Source: Pseudomonadota bacterium
GTDB taxonomy: Bacteria > Pseudomonadota > Alphaproteobacteria > Rhodobacterales > Rhodobacteraceae
Direction of reading: 5' to 3'
DNA length: 64,000 nt
NCBI GenBank assembly: GCA_963205235.1
Contig: CAUJIP010000045.1
Coordinates: 56,424-120,423 of the forward strand
Part shown: positions 17,702-25,520 of the stretch, one piece after another
Layout: each line of letters starts with the position of its first letter
Numbering within the stretch: the stretch's first letter is position 1
Notes under the pieces: generated by a model
What the model was told of the DNA's origin: nothing
Seen by the model: only the letters and a program-made list of their open reading frames with translations
Database searches by the model: none
Program-made: the position numbers and the translations under genes

Positions 17702-18934
17702 ATGCGGAAATTCACCATCGTCGGCGGCGGCCAATCCGGCCTTATGGTCGCCATCGGCCTGCTGAAAGCGGGCCACCAAGTGCGCGTCGTGCAGAACCGC
17801 ACGGGCGACGAGATTGCCAAGGGCCGGGTTCTGTCCAGCCAGTGCATGTTCTCGAACGCGGTCCAGAATGAACGCGATCTGGGGCTGGATTTCTGGTCCG
17901 ACAGCTGCCCGCCGGTGCAGGGGATCAACTTCATCGTGCCAAACCCGGACGGGTCGGGGACCAAGGTGATCGACTGGGCGGGCAAGCTGGACCGTGACGC
18001 CTATGCCGTCGACCAGCGGGTCAAGATGCCGCGCTGGTTGGCCGAGTTCCAGAAGCTGGGTGGGCAGTTGGTGATCAAGGACGCAGGCATCGCCGAGATC
18101 GAGACCTATGCCCGCGAGGATGATCTGGTGATCGTCGCCAGCGGCAAGGGCGAGGTGGGGGCGATGTTCGCCCGTGATCCGCAGAAATCGGCCTATGACA
18201 AACCGATGCGGGCGCTGGCGCTGACCTATGTCACCGGCATGACCCCGCGCGAACCGCATTCGGCGGTGGAGTTCAACCTGATCCCCGGTGTGGGCGAGTA
18301 TTTCGTCTTCCCGGCGCTGACCACGACCGGCCCCTGCGAGATCATGGTGTTCGAGGGCATTCCGGGCGGCCCGATGGATTGCTGGACCGATGTGAAGACC
18401 CCGGCGCAGCATCTGGAGAAAAGCCTGTGGATCCTCAAGACCTTCCTGCCTTGGGAATATGAACGGTCGAAGAACTGCCAGTTGACCGATGACAACGGCA
18501 TCCTCGCGGGCCGCTTTGCGCCGACGATCCGGCATCCGGTGGCGACGCTGCCTTCGGGGCGCAAGGTCCTTGGGGTGGGCGATGCGGTCTGCCTGAACGA
18601 CCCGATCACCGGGCAAGGGTCGAACAATGCCTCGAAAGCGGCGGCGATCTATCTGAAGTCGATCCTTGACCACGGCGACAGGCCGTTTGACGAGGCCTTC
18701 ATGCAGGCCACGTTCAACCGGTTCTGGGACTATGCGCAGTGGGTGGTGCAGTGGACGAACATGCTGCTTCTTCCGCCGCCGCCGTTCATCCTGGACATCA
18801 TGGGCAATGCCTGCGTGCTGCCGAAGCTGGCGCAGCGGATGGCGAACGGCTTTGACGACCCGCGCGACTTCTTCCCCTGGTTCGCCGATCCGAATGCGGC
18901 GGCGAACTACCTGAGCGAACTGCGCGCCGCCTGA
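17702..18934 (+). CDS. StyA-like (styrene/indole monooxygenase family) FAD-dependent oxygenase
   Basis: This is a 410-aa group E flavoprotein monooxygenase, matching the length of StyA (about 415 aa). Visible are the N-terminal FAD motif IVGGGQSGLMVA (6-17), the family-typical GRVLSSQCMFSNAVQNERDLGL and VDQRVKMPRWLAEF segments, and the second FAD motif GVGDAVCLNDPITGQGSNNA (about 300). The family epoxidises styrene or indole using FADH2 from a separate reductase. A flavin reductase is encoded at 20819. It follows the SDR gene. No styrene-oxide isomerase is nearby, so an indole-type or other aromatic substrate is more likely than styrene (inference). Confidence 0.9.
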   Translation: MRKFTIVGGGQSGLMVAIGLLKAGHQVRVVQNRTGDEIAKGRVLSSQCMFSNAVQNERDLGLDFWSDSCPPVQGINFIVPNPDGSGTKVIDWAGKLDRDAYAVDQRVKMPRWLAEFQKLGGQLVIKDAGIAEIETYAREDDLVIVASGKGEVGAMFARDPQKSAYDKPMRALALTYVTGMTPREPHSAVEFNLIPGVGEYFVFPALTTTGPCEIMVFEGIPGGPMDCWTDVKTPAQHLEKSLWILKTFLPWEYERSKNCQLTDDNGILAGRFAPTIRHPVATLPSGRKVLGVGDAVCLNDPITGQGSNNASKAAAIYLKSILDHGDRPFDEAFMQATFNRFWDYAQWVVQWTNMLLLPPPPFILDIMGNACVLPKLAQRMANGFDDPRDFFPWFADPNAAANYLSELRAA

Positions 18935-18945
18935 TCCCCCCTCCC

Positions 18946-19004
18946 CCCGCCCGGGTCATTCCGGGCGGGTCGGCCCGGTCCTGCCAGTCGTGCAGGTCCG
19001 GGCC
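18946..19004. terminator. Two stacked hairpins between convergent genes
   Basis: CCCGCCCGG (18946-18954) pairs perfectly with CCGGGCGGG (18961-18969). GGCCCGG (18972-18978) pairs with CCGGGCC (18998-19004), enclosing an inner CCTGC/GCAGG stem. They sit between the StyA-like stop and the convergent regulator stop, so bidirectional termination is likely. Confidence 0.65.
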
Positions 19005-19016
19005 ATTTCCCCTCGG

Positions 19017-19571
19017 TCAACTGCGCCGGTGCGTGGCGGCGACGCGGGCGATTTCCTCATAGATGCCGGACAACAGGTTCAGTGTCCGCGTCGCTTCGGC
19101 CAAGCGTTCGGCAAAGCCCGGCAGATTGCCGATGGCCGCCATCAGCAGGCGACGGCGCAGTGCGCCGTAATCATCGGTCACCCGGCGGCCTTCCACAGTC
19201 ACCTCATAGGTCACGCCGGACCGGCCCGAGCCCTTGCGTTCCACCAGACCGGCGCCGATCAGCTTGCGCAGGGAATACTGGATGTTCGGCACGTCATCGC
19301 GATTGGTCAGCCGCGCCAGATCCTTGATCGACTTCGGACGGTCATTCATCCGGATGATGTGCAAAAGCGCGTTTTCCGGCCCCGTCGCCGCGATGTCGCA
19401 GACGCTGGCAAGACATTCCGACTGCCAGCGCCCGAATCCCTCAAACGTCCGCATCAGGGCGAATTCCAGTTCGGTCGTGTCGACCTCGGCATCGCCCTGC
19501 GCGAGGTGCCAGTGGTAATCCAGCGGCACCTTCGCGTCATCCGATTGAACGGGCTTGTTTTTTCCGATCAT
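19017..19571 (-). CDS. Winged-helix (MarR-like) transcriptional regulator
   Basis: This 184-aa protein has a winged helix at about residues 75-140 (SIKDLARLTNRDDVPNIQYSLRKLIGAGLVERKGSGRSGVTYEVT) and long flanking helices, as in MarR-like dimers. The N-terminal segment includes LDYHWHLAQGDAEVDTTELEFALMRTF. It is divergent from the RutA-like monooxygenase gene across a 118-bp spacer holding a perfect palindrome, so it probably represses that gene and itself in response to an aromatic substrate (inference). Confidence 0.85.
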   Translation of the reverse strand: MIGKNKPVQSDDAKVPLDYHWHLAQGDAEVDTTELEFALMRTFEGFGRWQSECLASVCDIAATGPENALLHIIRMNDRPKSIKDLARLTNRDDVPNIQYSLRKLIGAGLVERKGSGRSGVTYEVTVEGRRVTDDYGALRRRLLMAAIGNLPGFAERLAEATRTLNLLSGIYEEIARVAATHRRS

Positions 19572-19583
19572 GATCCCTGCCCT

Positions 19584-19642
19584 TTCCGATCGGAAGGATG
19601 GGCGTTCAAAGCCGTTGACGCAATGTGATTTTACGATAGAGT
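19584..19642 (+). promoter_or_regulatory. Promoter and palindromic operator between divergent regulator and monooxygenase genes
   Basis: TTCCGATCGGAA (19584-19595) is a perfect 12-bp palindrome and likely dimer-binding site; a TTTCCGATCA half-like copy lies at 19561-19570. TTGACG (19615-19620) and TAGAGT (19637-19642), 16 bp apart, form a plausible sigma-70-type promoter for the monooxygenase gene. AT-rich sequence with TTTTA...TAAAA arms overlaps and follows the -10. Confidence 0.5.
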
Positions 19643-19689
19643 TTCAAACATAAAATAAAACCAAACCTCCAACCAACAGGGAAGATATC

Positions 19690-20781
19690 ATGACCGAGAA
19701 CCGGATGCTCTCCGGCGGCTTCAAGCTGGGCACCTTTTCGACGAACTGCTCTTCGGGGATGACCCCGACGCAGGCCAAGGAACGCTGGGTCAACAGCTGG
19801 GACAACAACTTGGCCCTGGCCAAGCTTCTGGACGCGGCGGGCATCGACTTCATGCTGCCGATCGCACGCTGGATCGGCTATGGCGGGCCGACCGACTTTC
19901 ACGGTGGCGTGCTGGAGACGATGACCTGGGCGGCGGGTCTTCTGGCCAACACGCAGAACCTGACCGTCTTCGCCACGATCCACACCAGCGCGAACCATCC
20001 CGTGGTCGTCGCCAAGCAGATCGCCACCATCGACCAGATCGGCCATGGCCGCGCGGGGCTGAACATCGTCGCGGGCTGGAACAAGCCCGAGTATGAGGCA
20101 CTGGGTCTGACCCTGCCGGACGACCACGAAACCCGCTATGGCTATGCGCAGGAATGGTATGACCTGATCCGCAAGATCTGGGCCAGCGACACGCATTTCG
20201 ACTGGGACAAGACCTATTTCAAGAACATCAAGGGGTTGAAGGGCGACCCGGCCCCAGTGCGCGGTTCGGTTCCGATCCTGAATGCCGCCGGATCGCCCCA
20301 GGGGCGCGAGTTTGCCACCGATAACGCGAACTACCTGTTCACCCCGGCCATCGACCTTGGTCGGTCGAAAGAGGAAATCGCGGCGTTGAAGGCGCAGGCC
20401 AAGGCCAAGAACCGCGATGTCGGTGTGCTGACCTTCAGCCATGTCGTCTGCCGCCCGACCGAGAAAGAGGCGCGCGACTATGTCCATTACATCGTCGATG
20501 AAAACGCCGACTGGGAGGCGACGGACAACCTGATCCGCCTGCAACTGGCCCATGCGCTGTCGTTCCCGCACGATCTGTTGACACAGATCCGCTATGGTTT
20601 CGCCTTGGGGCATGGTGGCTTCCCGCTGATCGGCACGCCGGATCAGGTGGCTGCTGGCATCATCTCGCTGCATGAGGCCGGTTTCTCGGGGACAACGTTG
20701 TCCTTCGTCGATTATCTGAAGGAATTCCCGTACTTTGCAGAAGAAGTCCTGCCGCGTCTGAAGAAGGCGGGCATCCGCTAG
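19690..20781 (+). CDS. LLM-class flavin-dependent monooxygenase, RutA-like
   Basis: This 363-aa luciferase-like TIM-barrel enzyme uses reduced FMN and O2. It contains TIDQIGHGRAGLNIVAGWNKPEYEALG, typical of the RutA/SsuD branch of the family, and a conserved AAGSPQGREFA segment. Studied RutA enzymes open a pyrimidine ring by flavin-peroxide attack on an amide carbonyl. A homologue in an aromatic cluster could open another lactam or N-heterocycle (inference). A flavin reductase follows after 37 bp and would supply FMNH2. It is divergent from the winged-helix regulator. Confidence 0.87.
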   Translation: MTENRMLSGGFKLGTFSTNCSSGMTPTQAKERWVNSWDNNLALAKLLDAAGIDFMLPIARWIGYGGPTDFHGGVLETMTWAAGLLANTQNLTVFATIHTSANHPVVVAKQIATIDQIGHGRAGLNIVAGWNKPEYEALGLTLPDDHETRYGYAQEWYDLIRKIWASDTHFDWDKTYFKNIKGLKGDPAPVRGSVPILNAAGSPQGREFATDNANYLFTPAIDLGRSKEEIAALKAQAKAKNRDVGVLTFSHVVCRPTEKEARDYVHYIVDENADWEATDNLIRLQLAHALSFPHDLLTQIRYGFALGHGGFPLIGTPDQVAAGIISLHEAGFSGTTLSFVDYLKEFPYFAEEVLPRLKKAGIR

Positions 20782-20818
20782 GCCCTCTGCCGCGTACAAG
20801 GAAAAAAGGGAGATCACG

Positions 20819-21307
20819 ATGACCGATCAGCCGGACGCCAAGTCCTTCCGCGACGCGATGCGCGCCTTTGTCGGCAATTGTTCCGTCCTGACCGTGGGTC
20901 AGGGGGATCAGGCGACCGGGCTGATCGTGACCTCCAGCATCTCGCTGTCGGCGGACCCGCCGCTGATCCTGGCCTGCGTCAACCGCTCCTCTTCCAGCTG
21001 GCCCCATTTCTCCCCCGGGGCGGTGTTTGGCTGGTCCTCGCTCGGCGCTGCCCATCAGGCGGTTGCCGAGCGCTTTTCCGGGTTCGGGGGCGTCAAAGGC
21101 CCCGACCGCTATCACGGCGCGGACTGGGAAACGGTGGAGGGGGCGCAGCTGCTGTCAGGGGCGCCCACGGCATTTGCCTGCACGGTCGAGGAGATGATCG
21201 ACCGCGCGACCCATTCCATCGTGATCGGCAGGGTCCGGGCAATCCGCACCAAGGCCGATGCCGGTGCGCTGATCTACTGGAACGGGCAGTATCGCAGCCT
21301 GAGCTGA
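20819..21307 (+). CDS. Flavin reductase (HpaC/RutF/StyB family)
   Basis: This 162-aa NAD(P)H:flavin oxidoreductase has FRDAMRAFVGNCSVLTVG, the flavin-binding GLIVTSSISLSADPPLILACVNRSSSS, and a C-terminal YWNGQYRSL. It would provide reduced flavin for the adjacent RutA-like enzyme and possibly for the StyA-like enzyme 2 kb upstream, since no other reductase lies within the cluster. The gene follows the monooxygenase by 37 bp with a GGGAG Shine-Dalgarno sequence. A hairpin at 21329-21356 ends the unit. Confidence 0.9.
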   Translation: MTDQPDAKSFRDAMRAFVGNCSVLTVGQGDQATGLIVTSSISLSADPPLILACVNRSSSSWPHFSPGAVFGWSSLGAAHQAVAERFSGFGGVKGPDRYHGADWETVEGAQLLSGAPTAFACTVEEMIDRATHSIVIGRVRAIRTKADAGALIYWNGQYRSLS

Positions 21308-21328
21308 TCTGCGGGACATTCGAACGGC

Positions 21329-21356
21329 AGGCGGGGGGCCAAGGCCCATCCCGCCT
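21329..21356 (+). terminator. Terminator between convergent flavin reductase and iorB-like genes
   Basis: AGGCGGG (21329-21335) pairs with CCCGCCT (21350-21356), with GGCC/GGCC able to pair inside; TTCG follows. It lies between convergent stops at 21307 and 21364. Confidence 0.55.
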
Positions 21357-21363
21357 TTCGTCG

Positions 21364-22899
21364 TCAAAGGAAGCTGCGGATCGTCGCGATGGCCCCGTCC
21401 AACGCCTTGCCCGCTTCGTCCTGAAGCGCGGCCTCGCGCAGGCGTTTGGCCCAGGATGCGGCGTCGTCGCGGTCTTTCACCAGCGCGATCGCCTCCAGCA
21501 CCCGGTCGAACTTCGACAGGCCCCGGGCATGGGTGTCGGAATAGCCCTTGACCAGACGGCGGCAGCGGATGACCTCGACCGCAAGGTCATAGTTCTGCGG
21601 CAGGTAACCAAGTGCCGTGGTCAACCAGGCGTCCAGATGCGCCACTTCTTGTGCGTGGCGAAGGGTTTTCAGCCGCCAGCCTTTCAGGCCCCCAAGGATA
21701 TGCAACATCAGGAACCCGCGCAGGCTGTCGCTGCGCAACCGGCGGCCCTTGTTGAACAGCCGGTCCACCAGCGCCATGCGGCGGGGATTGGCGGCCCAAC
21801 GCGCGCCCATTTTGGCAGAAAGGAGGGAAACCAGTTCCTCGGCCCTTGGGTGCAGGAATTCAGTGACTTGCAGGCCCTTGTTCCCGGTTGCGCCCATTTC
21901 GCCCTTGATCCGGGCAGCGCGGGCGGCGCGGGTCTTCTGGTCGGCCACGCGGATGATGTCGTCATAGGCCATGGCATTGGCGATGTACTTGGCCGCCTCG
22001 CGCGTCAGATCAAAGGGCGCACGGTCCTTGGCGTGGATGGCTTCCACCCGGTCCAGATAGGCACGGCCATAGGCGAGGGTCTGGAAATCGACCACCTTCT
22101 GCAAACCGGCGCGGGCAAGGGCGGAGGCCCCTTCGGGCAGGCGGTCCGCCCGGGCGATGAGTTCGCCCCATTCGGCCAACAGTCGGGCCGAACCCTTCGG
22201 CCCCTTGGCCTTGGCTGGCGCGGAGAACGTGGCGACGGGTGTCCCCCCCGTCGCGGCACGGAAGCCCGCGTCGAAGGCGCGGAGTGAAGCTTCGGTGCCC
22301 TTGCCGCCCTTGCGGATCGCAGCCTCGAACGCCTCACGCGGGAAGGGCAGGACTTCGGCGGCGGCGAGTGCGCCAAAGAGGCTGGCGGAAATGACCGAGC
22401 CTTGCGCGATGGCCAAGGCGTCGAAATCGGCGGCGATGACGCGGCGGGCGGCGACTTCGGCGGCGGCCATGACCTCGGCGGCATCGGCGATGCCGTCGCC
22501 GGGGACCATTTTTTCTGAAACGGCAAGTGCTCGGTGGGTCGAGGTGATCAAGGTCGTGCGGTCGGGCGTCACAAAGCCCCGGATAATCGCGCGGCCCGCC
22601 TCCATCATCTCGGCGGTGATCATGATGTCGACGTCACCTGCGGCGGGCATAAGGGAAAAGACCGGGATGCCGCCCTTGGCCGGGGCCATTTCGACATAAT
22701 AGACCGTGGCGCCGGTGCGCTGCGACACGCCCGCGACGCTGGTCGCCTGCGCGGCGTAACCCTGGGAACGGGCGACCTCTTCGATCCAGCCGGTCAGGAC
22801 ACCGCCGCCCTGCCCGCCCACGGCAAGCACGGCCAGCTTGATGATCCCGTTCAGCTCGGGGTCTTGCGGGCGGGGGGAAAGGGCGGCATGGGCGGTCAT
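21364..22899 (-). CDS. iorB: Indolepyruvate:ferredoxin oxidoreductase beta-type subunit (extended)
   Basis: This is the partner of IorA in oxidative decarboxylation of arylpyruvates to arylacyl-CoA. The 511-aa protein begins with a gamma-type pyruvate-ferredoxin oxidoreductase domain (LAVLAVGGQGGGVLTGWIEEVARSQGY, residues about 21-48; TSVAGVSQRTGATVYYVEMAP). It carries a long C-terminal extension of about 300 aa typical of the indolepyruvate oxidoreductase beta-family proteins of alphaproteobacteria. Archaeal IorB is only about 200 aa. The start overlaps the iorA stop by 4 bp (22896-22899). Last gene of the reverse operon. Confidence 0.9.
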   Translation of the reverse strand: MTAHAALSPRPQDPELNGIIKLAVLAVGGQGGGVLTGWIEEVARSQGYAAQATSVAGVSQRTGATVYYVEMAPAKGGIPVFSLMPAAGDVDIMITAEMMEAGRAIIRGFVTPDRTTLITSTHRALAVSEKMVPGDGIADAAEVMAAAEVAARRVIAADFDALAIAQGSVISASLFGALAAAEVLPFPREAFEAAIRKGGKGTEASLRAFDAGFRAATGGTPVATFSAPAKAKGPKGSARLLAEWGELIARADRLPEGASALARAGLQKVVDFQTLAYGRAYLDRVEAIHAKDRAPFDLTREAAKYIANAMAYDDIIRVADQKTRAARAARIKGEMGATGNKGLQVTEFLHPRAEELVSLLSAKMGARWAANPRRMALVDRLFNKGRRLRSDSLRGFLMLHILGGLKGWRLKTLRHAQEVAHLDAWLTTALGYLPQNYDLAVEVIRCRRLVKGYSDTHARGLSKFDRVLEAIALVKDRDDAASWAKRLREAALQDEAGKALDGAIATIRSFL

Positions 22900-25046
22900 T
22901 CGGTGACCCCTTCGAACACAAGGCGGCGGGCGTCGCGGCGGCGTTGCAGCCAGCCGATCACATTGGCACGGAGCTTCGCGCGGAAGCGTTCCCAGCGGCC
23001 CGGGTTGTGGACCACGTCGGCGCGGTAGAACGACGGGCAGAGGATCGCGGCATCCGCCACCTCGCCGCAGTTGCCGCAGCCGACACAGGACTGGTCGATG
23101 CTGGCGACGGGGTCGTCGCGCAAGGGGTCGTCCAGCCGTTTCAGCGACAGCGACGGGCAGCCCGACAGGCGGATACAGGCGTGGTCGCCGGTGCAGATCG
23201 ATTCATCGACGCCAAAGCGAGGGGCTTCGACGCGACGGCCTTCCTTGATCGCCTTCTGCGCCAATGGCTTTTCGCGGCGCTGCTTGTTCAGCATGCATTC
23301 GGACGAGGCGACGATGACCTTTGGTCCCTTTTCGGGCGTGGTCAGCGCCTCACGGATGGTGTCGCGCATCTTCTTGACGTCATAGGTCCGGTCGATCTGG
23401 CGGACCCAATCGATGCCGATGCCTTTGAGTGCCTTGGAAATCGGGTTCTTGGTGGCCTTCGATCCATTGTCCGCACGGGAGGACATCACGTCCTGTCCCC
23501 CCGTCGCCGCCGAATAGTAGTTGTCGACGATGATCGCGACCCCGTCCGACTTGTTGAAGGCCATGTTGGTAAAGCTGGAGGAGAGGCCGTTGTGCCAGAA
23601 CCCGCCGTCACCGATGATCGCGATGGGACGCTTTTCGCCGCCGCCGTCGAAGGCACCGTTCGCGGCGGGGCCAAGGCCGTAGCCCATGGTCGCGCCGCCG
23701 ATTTCAAACGGGGGAAGGCTCGCGAACAGGTGGCAGCCAATGTCGGCGGCAATCTGGTGTTTGCCAAGCTCGCGTTCCACCAGCTTCATCGCGGCGAAGA
23801 TCGGGCGTTCGGGGCAGCCGGTGCAGAAACCGGGCGGGCGGATCGGCACGGTCTTGGTCAGGTCGGGGATCGGCGTGCGGTCGACATTCGGCGCGCGGAT
23901 GGCGGCGGGAAGCATGCCGGGGGCGGCCTGACGGATGAAGCCTTCAACCGCGTTCAGCATCACGGCGCCGGTATATTCCCCGGCCATCGGGAACAGGCCC
24001 TTGCCGTGGAGCCTGACCCGGCTTTCGGCGCGGTAAAGGAAGCTGCCAAGCTGGGTTTCGATGAATTCGGGCTGGCCTTCCTCGATCACCAGAAGGTCAT
24101 CCTTGCCAGCAGCAAAGTCGAGAAACTCGGACGAAATCAGCGGGTAGGTCACGTTCAGGACGTAGATCGGCACGTCCGTCGTGCCGTAGATATCCGCCAG
24201 CCCCAGCCGTTGCAGCGCGCGGATCAGGCCGTTGTACATGCCGCCTTGCACGATGATGCCAAGCTTGGCGTCCTTTGCACCGAAGACTTCGTTCATCCCC
24301 TTTTCGCGGATGAACTTTTCGGCGGCGGGCCAGCGGTTCTTCACCTTGTCCTGTTCATGCGCATAGGACATCGGCGGCAGGACCACCCGGTTGAAATCGC
24401 TGCGGGGGCTCGACAGGGCATCGCGCACGGTCAGGAGTGGGCGTTTGTTGTCCGAACAGGTGAAACTACCGGTCACATGGCAGGACCGGATGCGGACCAT
24501 CAGCATGACGGGGGTATTGGACACCTCGGACAGATCAAACCCGTCCTTCACTGCCTGCACGATCGAGGGCAGGTTCGGGCGCGGGTCCAGAAGCCACATC
24601 TGCGCCTTCATCGCGAAGGGGTGGCTGCGTTCCTGCATGATCGAGGAACCTTCACCGTAATCCTCGCCCACGATGACCAGGGCACCCCCGGTCACGCCAG
24701 AGGAGGAGAGGTTCGCCAAGGCGTCGGAGGCGACGTTCACCCCCACCGGGCCCTTGAAAGTGACCGCGCCGCGGATCGGGTAGTGGACGCTGGCCGCCAG
24801 CATCGCCGCAGCGGCGGCTTCGTTCGCGTTGGCCTCGAACCGGACGCCAAGGTCAGCCATCAGATCCTCGGCATCGGCCAACACGTCCATCAGGTGGCTG
24901 ATCGGCGCGCCCTGATAGCCGCCGACATAGCCGACCCCGGATTCCAGCAGTGCCTTGGTGATCGCAAGGATGCCTTCACCGGTGAAGGTTTCCCCCGCAC
25001 CGAGTTTCAGGTCCTCGACCTCGGCCTTGAAGCTGCGTTCTGCCAT
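22896..25046 (-). CDS. iorA: Indolepyruvate:ferredoxin oxidoreductase alpha subunit
   Basis: This TPP- and iron-sulphur-dependent subunit decarboxylates 2-oxo acids such as indolepyruvate or phenylpyruvate to acyl-CoA, reducing ferredoxin. The 716-aa protein has an N-terminal pyrimidine-binding domain (GYVGGYQGAPISHLMDVL), a TPP-binding domain (GDGGFWHNGLSSSFTNMAFN with NYYSAATGGQ), and C-terminal ferredoxin-like clusters (CTGDHACIRLSGC and CVGCGNCGEVADAAILCP). It lies 3 bp downstream of marR, and iorB overlaps its end. Substrate in this locus is unproven; aryl-pyruvate is the family norm. Confidence 0.93.
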   Translation of the reverse strand: MAERSFKAEVEDLKLGAGETFTGEGILAITKALLESGVGYVGGYQGAPISHLMDVLADAEDLMADLGVRFEANANEAAAAAMLAASVHYPIRGAVTFKGPVGVNVASDALANLSSSGVTGGALVIVGEDYGEGSSIMQERSHPFAMKAQMWLLDPRPNLPSIVQAVKDGFDLSEVSNTPVMLMVRIRSCHVTGSFTCSDNKRPLLTVRDALSSPRSDFNRVVLPPMSYAHEQDKVKNRWPAAEKFIREKGMNEVFGAKDAKLGIIVQGGMYNGLIRALQRLGLADIYGTTDVPIYVLNVTYPLISSEFLDFAAGKDDLLVIEEGQPEFIETQLGSFLYRAESRVRLHGKGLFPMAGEYTGAVMLNAVEGFIRQAAPGMLPAAIRAPNVDRTPIPDLTKTVPIRPPGFCTGCPERPIFAAMKLVERELGKHQIAADIGCHLFASLPPFEIGGATMGYGLGPAANGAFDGGGEKRPIAIIGDGGFWHNGLSSSFTNMAFNKSDGVAIIVDNYYSAATGGQDVMSSRADNGSKATKNPISKALKGIGIDWVRQIDRTYDVKKMRDTIREALTTPEKGPKVIVASSECMLNKQRREKPLAQKAIKEGRRVEAPRFGVDESICTGDHACIRLSGCPSLSLKRLDDPLRDDPVASIDQSCVGCGNCGEVADAAILCPSFYRADVVHNPGRWERFRAKLRANVIGWLQRRRDARRLVFEGVTE

Positions 25047-25049
25047 TCT

Positions 25050-25520
25050 TTAGATCTCGTGCTTGCGGATGTTGACCAGCATCTTCTGCAAGGTCGCGGT
25101 GAAGGCCTGACGTTCCTCGTCGGGGATGCCGCGGAACATGCGGGCCTGGGCGTCTGCCATATGGGGCCAAAGCTCGTCAAAGACCGCGCGGCCCGCTTCG
25201 GTGATGAAGACCCGGACGGCGCGGCTGTCCGAGGGGTCGGTCTCGCGGCGGATCAGGCCTTCGGTCTGCAACTGGTCCAGCGCGCGGCTGAGCGTCGATT
25301 GTTCGATCACGGTATAGACCGAAAGCTCGCGGATCAGCGGGCCTTCGACCACCGACAGCACCGCCAAGGCGCGGGCCTTCGGCGTGGTCAGGCCCATTTC
25401 CCCCATCTCGTCGCGGAAGCCCGCGTTGTAGCGACCCATGATCCGGTTCATGAGATAGGGGGCGAAATTCATCAGCCCGATCTCGCCCAGACGCGGCCGG
25501 TTTGGGGTCTGGTCGTTCAT
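25050..25520 (-). CDS. MarR-family transcriptional regulator
   Basis: This 156-aa MarR repressor has the winged helix at about residues 55-120 (LSVYTVIEQSTLSRALDQLQTEGLIRRETDPSDSRAVRVFIT), including the usual DxR wing. The gene overlaps the upstream FAD oxidoreductase stop by 4 bp (25517-25520) and iorA follows 3 bp later, so it is an internal operon gene. It probably controls this operon through the AAATGC-repeat site near 27977-27994 and responds to an aromatic acid or CoA ester (inference). Confidence 0.92.
   Translation of the reverse strand: MNDQTPNRPRLGEIGLMNFAPYLMNRIMGRYNAGFRDEMGEMGLTTPKARALAVLSVVEGPLIRELSVYTVIEQSTLSRALDQLQTEGLIRRETDPSDSRAVRVFITEAGRAVFDELWPHMADAQARMFRGIPDEERQAFTATLQKMLVNIRKHEI

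Noticed and set aside
16862..18673. 603-aa minus-strand frame opposite the SDR and StyA-like genes
   Set aside because: It spans two well-supported genes on the other strand and has shadow-type composition.
17702..21307. Classical styrene degradation (styABCD)
   Set aside because: A StyA-like oxygenase and a reductase exist, but no styrene-oxide isomerase or phenylacetaldehyde dehydrogenase is in the window.
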